Source of the DNA: Actinomycetota bacterium
GTDB taxonomy: Bacteria; Actinomycetota; Thermoleophilia; Gaiellales; Gaiellaceae
Direction: 5' to 3'
DNA: 43,358 bases
NCBI GenBank assembly: GCA_005883955.1
Contig: VAXH01000087.1
Location: 1 to 43,358 of the forward strand
The notes beneath the pieces were generated by a model. That model was not told the DNA's origin. It searched no databases and worked only from the letters and a program-made list of their open reading frames with translations. Both the position numbers and the translations under genes were made by a program. Shown here one piece after another: positions 31,370 to 38,629 of the stretch. The first letter of the stretch is position 1. Each line of letters opens with the position of its first letter.

Positions 31370-32127
31370 TCCTCGCCGAGCGCGACGGGCAGGTCGCCGT
31401 CGTCCTGCTCAACCGCCCCCAGGCGCTGAACGCGCTCTCGGACGAGCTGATGGACGAGCTCGTGGCCACCCTGGCGCAGCTGGATCGCGACGAGGCCGTG
31501 CGCTGCATCGTGCTCGGCGGGAACGAGCGAGCCTTCGCGGCGGGCGCCGACATCGGTGAGCTGTCGCGCTCCTCGGCGATCGACCTCTATTACCAGCGGC
31601 GCGTCGAACGCTGGGACACGATCCGGTCGCTCTGGACGCCGTTGGTCGCGGCCGTTTCCGGCTTCTGCCTGGGCGGCGGCTGCGAGCTCGCGATGTCGTG
31701 CGACCTGATCGTCGCCTCCGAGACCGCGCAGTTCGGCCAGCCCGAGACGTCGCTCGGGATCATCCCGGGTGCCGGGGGCACCCAGCGCCTCACCCGCGCA
31801 GTGGGCAAGGCGCTGGCGATGGACGTGATCCTGAGCGGCCGCCGCCTGACGGCGCAGGAAGCGCTCGCGGCGGGCCTTGTCTCACGCGTAGTCGCCCGCG
31901 AGGCCTGGCTGGAGGAGCCGAAGCGGCTGGCGCGCGAGATCGCCGCCAAGGGCCCGGTCGCGACCCGTCTGGCCAAGGAGTCCGTCAACCGGGCGTACGA
32001 GACGACACTGCAGGCCGGTCTGGAGGCCGAGCGCCGAGCGCTGTATCTCGCCTTCGCGTCGGAGGACGCGAAGGAGGGCCTGACTGCGTTCATAGAGAAG
32101 CGCGACCCGGAGTTCAAGGGGCGCTAG
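31369..32127 (+). CDS. Enoyl-CoA hydratase (crotonase 2), no canonical start codon
   Basis: About 252 residues. Homology begins at VLAERDGQVAVVLLNRPQALNALSDEL (31369-31449). The rest is a canonical crotonase: GGNERAFAAGADIGELS, FCLGGGCELAMSCDLIV and PETSLGIIPGAGGTQRLTR, with the two catalytic Glu positions present. The first codon after the crotonase 1 stop is GTC, overlapping the TAG by one base (TAGTC). The nearest in-frame ATG is at about 31449, too far inside, and nearest upstream GTG lies deep in crotonase 1. A ggagaagga stands just before the TAG. Either GTC initiation, a -1 frameshift from crotonase 1, or a one-base sequence error. Confidence 0.82.
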   Translation, partial: VLAERDGQVAVVLLNRPQALNALSDELMDELVATLAQLDRDEAVRCIVLGGNERAFAAGADIGELSRSSAIDLYYQRRVERWDTIRSLWTPLVAAVSGFCLGGGCELAMSCDLIVASETAQFGQPETSLGIIPGAGGTQRLTRAVGKALAMDVILSGRRLTAQEALAAGLVSRVVAREAWLEEPKRLAREIAAKGPVATRLAKESVNRAYETTLQAGLEAERRALYLAFASEDAKEGLTAFIEKRDPEFKGR

Positions 32128-32192
32128 TCGCTCGCCGTGCTTTTTGGCGGAGCGGCGGGCTTCGCCCGGCCGCGCAGCGCGAGCCGGACTTT

Positions 32193-32207
32193 GTCGGCTT
32201 AGCCGAC
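32193..32207. terminator. Hairpin between crotonase 2 and the L,D-transpeptidase
   Basis: gtcggct-t-agccgac, 7-bp arms around one base, overlapping the TAA of the minus gene. Another GC-rich hairpin (cgggcttcgcccg, about 32158) lies just upstream. Probably serves both converging transcripts. Confidence 0.4.
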
Positions 32208-33239
32208 GTAGATGGGCGTGTGCAGCGGCACTTGCGGGTAGAGCTGCTCCACGTCCGGAATCGACATGCGGATGCAGCCATGGGAGGCCGCAGTGCCGAG
32301 CGACGAGATCTCGTCGGTGCCGTGAATCCCGGCGCCGTTGTAGAAGCCGAGCCAGCGGGCCTTGATCGGATCGTCGGGGCCCGGCGGGATCACGCGGCCC
32401 GCCAAGGAGCCCGCCCACGCGCTGTTCGGGACGTGCCACGACGGATTCACCTGCCGGTCGTTGATCTCGTACAGGCCCGCGGGCGTTTCGAGACCCTGGC
32501 GGCCGACGGCGATCCGGTACGAGTGGACAAGGTGGAGGTTCTTCCAGAGCCGCAGCGTGAAGTGCGCGCGGTCGATCGTGATGAACGTCTGGTTCTCGTA
32601 GGCCAGCCGCGCGCTGCTGACGTGCGGGCGGAGTATTCGTGTCGGGATCACGGCCATGTGGCTGGAGGACGGGTCGCGCAGCTGCCGCAGGATCCGCGCC
32701 GCGAGGACGCGCTTCTGCACCGCGATGCCGTCGTGCGACGAGGTCACGTTGAGCGAGTAGGCGGTCGGGTGGATCGTCGCGCTGACGGCAGGTTTGTCGA
32801 TCTGCTTCGCGATCACGTCGATGAACCCGTAGAGCTTCTGGCGTGAGTTTGCGACTCGCAACGGCACCGCGGCTTGGACCTTGCCGCCACGCAGGTCGCG
32901 CACGGCCCGGCCCAGGAAGTTGCCCTCCCGGCTGCGCTGGAGCGCCTCGCGCACCATCCGGTCGACCCCGAGCCTCGCGTCGATGTCTGCCGCAGGCAGG
33001 GTCCAGTGACGCGCGCCCCAATTCAGGACGACGCCCTGGCCGAGCTTCGGGCCGAGGCTGCGCTGCAGCACGTCGCGCGCCCGCGCCGCGCTGAGCCCGC
33101 CGACGTCGACACCGCCTGCGGTAACCCCTTTCGCAATCACGTCGGATCGCGAGGAGTCATAGGCGTAGAGACCGCCCGCTCCCGCCGCGAGGGCGAGCAG
33201 CACGACGGCAGAGCCGATTGTCAACACGCGCATTTTCAT
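32199..33239 (-). CDS. L,D-transpeptidase (YkuD) with N-terminal peptidoglycan-binding-like domain
   Basis: 346 residues. An N-terminal membrane anchor or signal (LTIGSAVVLLALAAGAGGLYAY) is followed by a YoaR-like putative peptidoglycan-binding region (KGVTAGGVDVGGLSAARARD). The C-terminal YkuD domain has TIDRAHFTLRLWKN, PAGLYEINDRQVNPSW and the catalytic IHGTDEISSLGTAASHGCIRM (His and Cys, about 32252-32314). It forms 3-3 crosslinks in peptidoglycan or attaches proteins to it, outside the membrane. ATG 33239; only a weak ggga ribosome site is visible. A monocistronic gene. Confidence 0.92.
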   Translation of the reverse strand: MKMRVLTIGSAVVLLALAAGAGGLYAYDSSRSDVIAKGVTAGGVDVGGLSAARARDVLQRSLGPKLGQGVVLNWGARHWTLPAADIDARLGVDRMVREALQRSREGNFLGRAVRDLRGGKVQAAVPLRVANSRQKLYGFIDVIAKQIDKPAVSATIHPTAYSLNVTSSHDGIAVQKRVLAARILRQLRDPSSSHMAVIPTRILRPHVSSARLAYENQTFITIDRAHFTLRLWKNLHLVHSYRIAVGRQGLETPAGLYEINDRQVNPSWHVPNSAWAGSLAGRVIPPGPDDPIKARWLGFYNGAGIHGTDEISSLGTAASHGCIRMSIPDVEQLYPQVPLHTPIYVG

Positions 33240-33326
33240 TCGATCCCGGTCGCTCGAGTACCCGCTTGCGAAAAGTGTTACGCGCCAAGCTAGCGCCTGC
33301 GTCCGACGTCTGCTGACCCGAGTGGA

Positions 33327-34298
33327 CTAGCCGACGAGCTCGACCGGCACGAGATCGAGCTCGCGCTCGGAGCCCTCGCGCAGCACGCGAGCGTGAACCT
33401 GGGAGCCGATCAGCTCGCCGACCATCAGGCGCTGGATGTCGTCGACCGTCTGCACGGGAACGCCGTTCAACTCGACGATCAGGTCCTCCGGACGGAGCCC
33501 CGCTTGAGCGGCGGGACTGCCGTCGACGACCTCGACGACCTCGACGCCGCTCGAGCGCCGCAGCCGCGACGCGACCCGGGGCGGCAACGGCCTGGTTCCG
33601 CCGGCGATCCCCAGGTAGGCGCGGCGAAAGCGCCCCTCGGTCATGAGCGCGCCGACGATGGTCCGCGTCGCCTGGTTGATCGGCACCGCGAGCCCGAGCC
33701 CGACTCCCGCGACGGCGGTGTTGACGCCGATCACGCGGCCGCGTCCGTCCGCGAGCGCGCCGCCTGAGTTGCCGGGGTTGAGAGCCGCGTCCGTCTGGAT
33801 CACGTTGTCGACGACGCGTCCGCCGCGGGTCGGCAGCGAGCGCCCGAGAGCGGAGACGACGCCGGCCGTCACCGAGCCGGCAAAGCCGTGCGGATTGCCG
33901 ATCGCGACGACGAGCTGTCCGACCCGCAGCCGCTCGGCGTCGCCGAGCTCGGCCGGTCTCAGGTCGCGGGCGTCGACTCGAAGTAGCGCGAGGTCGGACA
34001 TCGGATCCGAGCCGACGACTTCGAAGTCGAGCTCGCGGCCGTCGACGAACGATGCACGGCCGCCGTCGGTCCGCTCGATCACGTGCGCGGAGGTCAGGGT
34101 GAACCCGTCGGGCGTAATCACCACAGCGCTGCCGCCGCCGTCCAGGCGGCGACCTCCCCGGACCCGTCGGGAGACCCGCAGGTTCGCGACCGACGGCGTC
34201 AAACGCTCTGCGACCGCGGTGACGGCTTTGGAGTACGCGTCGAGCGGCTCGTCTTCCTCGGCGCTGGAAGAGGAGGCGATAAAGGTCAGCTCCGGCAT
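33327..34298 (-). CDS. HtrA-type serine protease with C-terminal PDZ domain
   Basis: 323 residues. The trypsin-like triad is complete: His in FTLTSAHVIERT, Asp in MSDLALLRVD and Ser in ALNPGNSGGALADG. A single PDZ domain follows: VEVVEVVDGSPAAQAGLRPED and LIVELNGVPVQTVDDIQRLM. Unlike most HtrA/DegP proteins it has no signal peptide or transmembrane anchor (it begins PELTFIASSSSAEEDEPLD), so it may work in the cytoplasm. ATG 34298 has TAGCTT (34305-34310) 6 nt upstream, so a leaderless transcript; divergent from paaG. Confidence 0.9.
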   Translation of the reverse strand: MPELTFIASSSSAEEDEPLDAYSKAVTAVAERLTPSVANLRVSRRVRGGRRLDGGGSAVVITPDGFTLTSAHVIERTDGGRASFVDGRELDFEVVGSDPMSDLALLRVDARDLRPAELGDAERLRVGQLVVAIGNPHGFAGSVTAGVVSALGRSLPTRGGRVVDNVIQTDAALNPGNSGGALADGRGRVIGVNTAVAGVGLGLAVPINQATRTIVGALMTEGRFRRAYLGIAGGTRPLPPRVASRLRRSSGVEVVEVVDGSPAAQAGLRPEDLIVELNGVPVQTVDDIQRLMVGELIGSQVHARVLREGSERELDLVPVELVG

Positions 34299-34304
34299 TG
34301 GCCC

Positions 34305-34345
34305 AAGCTAGCAACGCCGTGTCGGCCCGCGGCGTGATTTAGGCT
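34305..34345. promoter_or_regulatory. Divergent leaderless promoters (htrA-like / paaG)
   Basis: TAGCTT (34305-34310, minus, 6 nt from ATG 34298) and TAGGCT (34340-34345, plus, 7 nt from ATG 34353) share a 54-bp region. No palindrome like the paaA operator is present, so paaG may not be under the same repressor. Confidence 0.55.
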
Positions 34346-34352
34346 CGCGCGC

Positions 34353-35123
34353 ATGGCCGAGGTCGAGACGTCCCGCCACGGCGCCGTCGTGACGATCACG
34401 CTCAACCGTCCGGACGTGCTCAACGCCCTCAACGCTGCGGCGCACAAGGCGCTCGCGGCGGCGCTGAAGGACAGCCGCGCCGACGACGTCCGCGCCGTCG
34501 TCATCACCGGCGCCGGCCGTGGCTTCTGCGTCGGCCAGGACCTGACTGAATTTCGCAAGGAACCAGGCGACATCGGCAAGCGCCTCCGCGGCAACTACCA
34601 CCCGAACATCAGAGCGATCCGTGCGCTCGAAAAACCGGTGATCGCCGCCGTCAACGGCGCCGCCGCCGGGGCGGGCCTCTCTCTCGCCTCCGCCTGCGAC
34701 CTGCGGATTGCCTCAGACCAGGCGAACTTCGTCCCCGCGTTCGTGAACATCGGGCTCGTCCCGGACTCCGGCGGCACGTTCTTCGTCACCCGCCTCGTCG
34801 GCCAGGCGCGCGCGTTCGAATGGCTCTGCTCCGGCCGGCGCCTGACCGCCGTCGAAGCGCAGCAATGGGGCTTCGTCTCCGAAGTCGTCGAGGCCGACGC
34901 GCTCGCCGCCCGCGCCGCCGAGGTCGCGAGCGAGCTCGCCGCTCTGCCGACCCGCGCGATCGGGATGACGAAGCGGCTGCTCGACCGCGCCTCGACGGCG
35001 ACGCTGGACGACCAGCTCGAATGGGAGGCGCAGCTTCAGACAGCCGCGACTCAGACCGAGGACTTCCGGGAGGGAGTCGCCGCGTTCCTCGAAAAACGGC
35101 CGCCCGACTTCCACGGACGCTGA
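34353..35123 (+). CDS. paaG: PaaG-like enoyl-CoA hydratase/isomerase
   Basis: 256 residues. Crotonase fold with VVTITLNRPDVLNALNAAAH, the PaaG-type oxyanion segment GAGRGFCVGQDLTEF, NGAAAGAGLSLASACDLRIA and FVNIGLVPDSGGTFF, where Asp replaces the second Glu as in ring-1,2-epoxyphenylacetyl-CoA isomerases, and ends FLEKRPPDFHGR. It would convert the epoxide made by PaaABC(D)E to the oxepin. The paaABCD operon lies 1-4 kb downstream on the other strand, supporting the assignment. Leaderless ATG with TAGGCT 7 nt upstream. Confidence 0.82.
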   Translation: MAEVETSRHGAVVTITLNRPDVLNALNAAAHKALAAALKDSRADDVRAVVITGAGRGFCVGQDLTEFRKEPGDIGKRLRGNYHPNIRAIRALEKPVIAAVNGAAAGAGLSLASACDLRIASDQANFVPAFVNIGLVPDSGGTFFVTRLVGQARAFEWLCSGRRLTAVEAQQWGFVSEVVEADALAARAAEVASELAALPTRAIGMTKRLLDRASTATLDDQLEWEAQLQTAATQTEDFREGVAAFLEKRPPDFHGR

Positions 35124-35155
35124 CGCTGTTCGTGGCCAACCACTAGGATCGCCGC

Positions 35156-35755
35156 ATGGAGCAGGCGGGCACCATGACCGAGCAGGCGCACCATCCGATC
35201 CGGCTTGTCGTCAACGACGATCTGCGGCGGAACCGACTGACCGTCTTCTTCCGGGCGCTCCTTGCGATCCCCCACTTGATCTGGCTCGCGCTCTGGGGAG
35301 TCGTCGCCGCCCTGGCGGTGATCGCCAACTGGTTCGCGACGCTCGTGAATGGACAGTCGCCGGAAGGCCTGCACAACTTCCTCGCCACGTTCCTGCGCTA
35401 CGGGACCCAGGTCTCCGCGTACCTGCTGCTGATCGCTGATCCCTTCCCGGGGTTCGGCGGCCAGCCGGGTTACCCGGTCGAGCTCGAGATCGACCCGCCG
35501 CAGCCCCAGAACCGCTGGACGGTCGCCTTTCGCCTGGTCCTGGCCATCCCCGCGTTCATCGTCTCGTCGATCCTCGGTTACCTGAACCGAGCGCTGGCGG
35601 TGTTCAGCTGGTTCGTCGCGCTGGTCATCGGCCGGGTGCCCGAAGGGCTGCGGAACTTCGCGGCCTTCGCGCTGCGCTACGAGCAGCAGACCGCCGGCTA
35701 TGCCTTGTTGCTCACCGGCCGCTACCCGAGCTTCAACGTCGCCGTCAGCGAGTAG
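35156..35755 (+). CDS. DUF4389 membrane protein with tandem domain repeat
   Basis: 199 residues. Two similar halves: FRALLAIPHLIWLALW then NWFATLVNGQSPEGLHNF and LRYGTQVSAYLLLI; and FRLVLAIPAFIVSSIL then SWFVALVIGRVPEGLRNF and LRYEQQTAGYALLL. This is the DUF4389 pattern of two hydrophobic segments around a short loop, present twice, with a TGRYPSF end. Function unknown. ATG 35156 with TAGGAT (35144-35149) six bases upstream, leaderless. A second ATG (residue 7) is a less likely start. Confidence 0.87.
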   Translation: MEQAGTMTEQAHHPIRLVVNDDLRRNRLTVFFRALLAIPHLIWLALWGVVAALAVIANWFATLVNGQSPEGLHNFLATFLRYGTQVSAYLLLIADPFPGFGGQPGYPVELEIDPPQPQNRWTVAFRLVLAIPAFIVSSILGYLNRALAVFSWFVALVIGRVPEGLRNFAAFALRYEQQTAGYALLLTGRYPSFNVAVSE

Positions 35756-35826
35756 CCGCTCGCCCGAACGAGTGATTCCGTCGCGGGGTGCCGCAAGTTT
35801 CGGACCGCGGTGCGACCTCTCGGTCC

Positions 35827-36273
35827 ATGACACCTCTCCCCCTCGATTCACAGCCGCTTACGGTCTTGATCGCCGATGATCACGATCTGTTCGCGTCGAG
35901 CCTCGCCGAATTGCTCGCCGCCTATCCCGATCTCAACGTCGTCGGCCGCGCCGCCGACGGCGCCGAAGCCGTCTTGCTCGCATCACATCTGCACCCCGAT
36001 GTGGTCGTGATGGACGTGGACATGCCCCGCTTCGACGGGATCGTGGCCACGCACGAGATCACTGAGAAACTCGACCACACGCGAGTTGTCGTGCTGAGCG
36101 CGCTGACGGACGCGGAAACAGCGATGCGGGCTCGCTCGGCCGGCGCCGCCGCTTACCTGTTCAAGGGCTGTCCGATCGACAGTCTGATCGCGACACTTCG
36201 CGCGGCCGCGGGCCGGTTAGATGGTCTTGAACTGCTCGAACGGCTGCCGGCAGCTCCGGCAATAGCGCACTGA
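35827..36273 (+). CDS. Response-regulator receiver domain, no output domain
   Basis: 148 residues. A receiver domain with acidic pair LIADDHDLFASSL, phospho-acceptor Asp in VVVMDVDMPRFDG, Thr/Ser position VVVLSALTD and Lys in AYLFKGCP. In NarL/FixJ-type regulators a LuxR helix-turn-helix follows, but here only about 20 residues (LDGLELLERLPAAPAIAH) remain. The final 57 bp overlap the antisense end of paaD. It may be a stand-alone CheY-like protein or a regulator truncated by rearrangement at the paa border. No histidine kinase is nearby. ATG 35827 chosen; GTG 35788 is in frame. Confidence 0.83.
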   Translation: MTPLPLDSQPLTVLIADDHDLFASSLAELLAAYPDLNVVGRAADGAEAVLLASHLHPDVVVMDVDMPRFDGIVATHEITEKLDHTRVVVLSALTDAETAMRARSAGAAAYLFKGCPIDSLIATLRAAAGRLDGLELLERLPAAPAIAH

Positions 36274-36792
36274 GCGACAGGGCGTAGGGCCAAAGATGTT
36301 CTCCAGCGCCGTGTCGTTGGAGCCGCAATACGGACACCGGAAGGCGTTCGACTGCAGCTGAACCAACTTCGGCCCGCCGATCTCGCGCGGCGCCGGAGGA
36401 GCGAAGCCGCCGGCCCTCAGCTTCTCCCGCCCCTCGGGTGTGATTCGGTCGGTCGACCACGAGTCGTCCGAGACCACTTCGATCTGAGGATCGGCGCCGA
36501 GCGCGCTGATCCTCGCCGCCATCGCGTCGCGCATCACCTCGAGCGCCGGGCAGCCGAGGAACGTCGGCGTGAATTTCACGCGGACGTGATCCTTTGACAC
36601 GTCCACCGACCGGATCACGCCGAGGTCGACGAGCGAGATCACCGGAATCTCCGGGTCCGGGATCTCCGCGAGCGCGTCCCAGACCTGCGCCTCGCTGAGG
36701 GCGCCGCTTGCGGTGCCCGCTGTCAGGACGCGCGGGCTTTGCCCGTGCGTCCGTCTGGGTTGACCGGTCGGGTGCTTTGAGTCCTCAGCCAC
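36217..36792 (-). CDS. paaD: Phenylacetyl-CoA epoxidase maturation protein PaaD
   Basis: 191 residues. The MIP18-type domain (WDALAEIPDPEIPVISLVDL, FTPTFLGCPALEVMRDAM) is followed by the C-terminal zinc-ribbon-like CPYCGS...CRSVRYCRSC. PaaD helps assemble the iron or Fe-S centres of the phenylacetyl-CoA epoxidase. The first ~30 residues (EDSKHPTGQPRRTHGQSPRV...) have no family resemblance and are encoded by the REP-like hairpins at 36699-36752, yet no start codon lies after them. GTG 36792 is 3 bp from the paaC stop. Its 3' end overlaps the convergent response-regulator gene. Confidence 0.9.
   Translation of the reverse strand: MAEDSKHPTGQPRRTHGQSPRVLTAGTASGALSEAQVWDALAEIPDPEIPVISLVDLGVIRSVDVSKDHVRVKFTPTFLGCPALEVMRDAMAARISALGADPQIEVVSDDSWSTDRITPEGREKLRAGGFAPPAPREIGGPKLVQLQSNAFRCPYCGSNDTALENIFGPTPCRSVRYCRSCRQPFEQFKTI
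36699..36752 (+). repeat. REP-like double hairpin, copy 2, inside the paaD 5' coding region
   Basis: gggcgccgc-tt-gcggtgccc (36699-36718) and ggacgcgcgggc-ttt-gcccgtgcgtcc (36726-36752), each with one G-T pair. This is the same order and design as 12555-12603. The element is translated in frame as the N-terminus of PaaD. Confidence 0.65.
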
Positions 36793-36795
36793 GCT

Positions 36796-37368
36796 TTACC
36801 ACGTCGCCCCCGCGACCGACCGGCGCACCATCGTCATCTCCTCCCAGAGCTCGGCGAACTCGGGGATATGCTCGTCCCTGACGTCGAACAGTGGTTCCAG
36901 CTCCTCGAGCGCCGCCTTGAAGCGCTGCTCGTCCTCGAGCCTGTCGAACCACATCTCCGCGTGCATGCGGTGGTACGCCTCTTCGCGATCGATCTTCGCC
37001 GCCAGGCCGGCGAGCTCGGCATCGTCGGATCGCTTCAACGCTTCGATCCGTGCCTGGTCGGCGCGCTCGTAGATGCAGTGGCGAGCGATCGTTCGTGCCC
37101 AGTCCGGGACGAGCCGGAGCTGGACGAGCCGTGAGCAGCGGTACTCGTCCGGCTGCCGGTCGAAAGCGAGCTCGTCCGCGGTCGTGCCGAGCTCACGCGC
37201 GGCGAGCTCGTAGAGAGCGCGCGCGTGTCCGATCTCGTTCTGGGCGATCGAAGAGAAGGCGACGTCCTCCTCGAGCAAGGGCGCGATCCCGGTCCACTCC
37301 GAGTTCCGCCAGCCGAGGACCAGCTCGTCGTCGGCGATTTCTACGATTTTCTGAACCTGATCCGTCAT
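36796..37368 (-). CDS. paaC: Phenylacetyl-CoA epoxidase subunit PaaC
   Basis: 190 residues, shorter than the ~240-250 of well-known PaaC proteins. Visible are ELVLGWRNSEWTGIAPLLEED, FSSIAQNEIGHARALYELAA (the ferritin-like EIGHA element) and REEAYHRMHAEMWFDRL. PaaC is the catalytically inactive, structural ferritin-like partner of PaaA. The C-terminus stops at VRRSVAGATW, with some of the usual last helix missing, but the frame is clean and paaD follows directly. ATG 37368, 22 bp after the paaB stop; no clear Shine-Dalgarno. Confidence 0.9.
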   Translation of the reverse strand: MTDQVQKIVEIADDELVLGWRNSEWTGIAPLLEEDVAFSSIAQNEIGHARALYELAARELGTTADELAFDRQPDEYRCSRLVQLRLVPDWARTIARHCIYERADQARIEALKRSDDAELAGLAAKIDREEAYHRMHAEMWFDRLEDEQRFKAALEELEPLFDVRDEHIPEFAELWEEMTMVRRSVAGATW

Positions 37369-37389
37369 GACAACGAGCGGAGCGAAGTC

Positions 37390-37689
37390 CTAACCCGCAC
37401 CCGCGGAAAGTCCGCCAGGACTTTTCGCGGCTAGTTCACGCGCTCTTCCCAGCTTTTCCTTCAGCGGATAGCCGTCGACGCGGTGGTAGTTCTTCTGCAG
37501 CTCGTCCGCGAAGTCGTCGATCTCGTGCACGGCTTGGCGCGGGACAACCCAGAGCGCCGTCGACTCGCCACGGCGCCCATACTGCTCGCGGGCGTAGGCC
37601 TCGGCGAACTCTTCGTTCGGAGCCTCGACCGAGCCGGCGTGTGCGAACGCCTGGCCCTTCCGCTCCTGACGGAAAACCTCGTAGATCAC
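37390..37689 (-). CDS. paaB: Phenylacetyl-CoA epoxidase subunit PaaB
   Basis: 99 residues. IYEVFRQERKGQAFAHAGSVE, EEFAEAYAREQYGRRGES and LWVVPRQAVHEI are characteristic of PaaB, the small bridging subunit of the PaaABC(E) complex. GTG start overlaps the paaA stop (GTGA). The last ~12 residues (KSPGGLSAGAG) are encoded by a GC-rich near-palindrome (about 37400-37432), which may be another inserted repeat extending the tail. Confidence 0.92.
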   Translation of the reverse strand: MIYEVFRQERKGQAFAHAGSVEAPNEEFAEAYAREQYGRRGESTALWVVPRQAVHEIDDFADELQKNYHRVDGYPLKEKLGRARELAAKSPGGLSAGAG

Positions 37690-38585
37690 GCTGCTTCCGC
37701 GAGCACGGCGCGCCGCACCCAGGCGTTCTCCTCGCGGGTCGTCCGGCGCAGCTCGAGCCGCTCGGCGGTCTTCGGGCCGTGGCCGGTGACGACGTGCTTG
37801 AGCTCGTCCCAGTCGGGCTCGGTGTACTCCCAGGCTCCGTCGTCCCGCTTACGCAGTGTCGGATCGGGCACGGTCAGCCCGAGCTCCCAGATCTGTGGCA
37901 CGTAGCCGTCGAGGAACTGCTGCCGCGCCTCCTCGTTGCCCTGCGACTTGATCCGCCAGACATACATCGGATCCTCGTCGCGCGCGATCGGATTGCCGTG
38001 GAACTGCATCAGCGGACCCCACCAGCGATCGAGCGCCTCCTGCACGAGCTCGCGTTGCTGGTCGGTGCCGAGCATCATCGTCAGGATCACGTCGCGGCCG
38101 TGGAGGATGTGGAACGACTCCTCCCAGCAGATCTTCTTCATGATCCTCGCGTACGGCGCGTAGGAGCACTTGAGCAGCGCCTTCTGACTGATGATCGCCG
38201 CGGCGTCGACCAGCCAGGCGATCAAGCCGACGTCGCCCCACGTCTTGGTCGGGTAATGGAAGACGTTGTGGAACTTGGACTTGCCCGAGATCAGGTCGTC
38301 GAGACACTGCTCGCGCGGCTTGCCGAGATCCTCGACGACGCGGTAGATCAGCTGCGAGTGCCCGACCTCGTCCTGAACCTTCGCCGTCAGCGCGAGCTTG
38401 CGCTGCAGCGTCGGCGCGCGGAGGATCCACTCGCGCTCGGGCAGGACGCCCATCAACTCGGAGTTGCCGTGCATCTCGATGAACTTGATCAGCCTGGCCC
38501 GGTACTCGTCCGGCATCCAGTCGTCGGTCTCGACCTGGCCGCCGCCCTGCACGTATTCGAGGAATTCCTGCTCTCTGGCGTCCAA
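37686..38585 (-). CDS. paaA: Phenylacetyl-CoA epoxidase catalytic subunit PaaA
   Basis: 299 residues. Ferritin-like di-iron protein: KVQDEVGHSQLIYRVVEDLG gives one E-x-x-H pair and CWEESFHILHGRDVI the other; WGPLMQFHGNP and EYTEPDWDELKHVVTGHGP are typical PaaA. With PaaB, PaaC and the reductase PaaE (not in the window) it epoxidises the ring of phenylacetyl-CoA. TTG start at 38585 with a good Shine-Dalgarno (aaaggag). The promoter has TAGGGT on the minus strand inside the 20-bp palindrome, so it is likely repressed by the divergent TetR protein. First gene of paaABCD. Confidence 0.95.
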   Translation of the reverse strand: MDAREQEFLEYVQGGGQVETDDWMPDEYRARLIKFIEMHGNSELMGVLPEREWILRAPTLQRKLALTAKVQDEVGHSQLIYRVVEDLGKPREQCLDDLISGKSKFHNVFHYPTKTWGDVGLIAWLVDAAAIISQKALLKCSYAPYARIMKKICWEESFHILHGRDVILTMMLGTDQQRELVQEALDRWWGPLMQFHGNPIARDEDPMYVWRIKSQGNEEARQQFLDGYVPQIWELGLTVPDPTLRKRDDGAWEYTEPDWDELKHVVTGHGPKTAERLELRRTTREENAWVRRAVLAEAA

Positions 38586-38602
38586 CGAGGCTCCTTTGCT
38601 CG

Positions 38603-38622
38603 ACCCTAACGATCGTTAGGGT
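38603..38622. promoter_or_regulatory. Perfect 20-bp palindromic operator with a -10 box on each strand
   Basis: accctaacgatcgttagggt is its own reverse complement. It lies 17 bp from the paaA start and 7 bp from the GTG of the TetR gene. Each half contains TAGGGT, 7 nt before the regulator GTG on plus and at a suitable distance for the paaA leader on minus. A TetR dimer bound here would block both promoters, giving repression of paaABCD and autoregulation. Confidence 0.85.
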
Positions 38623-38629
38623 ACCCCAG

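Noticed and set aside
36834-37022. Short Arg/Ser-rich minus frame inside paaC
   Set aside because: Out-of-frame shadow of paaC with no start signal.
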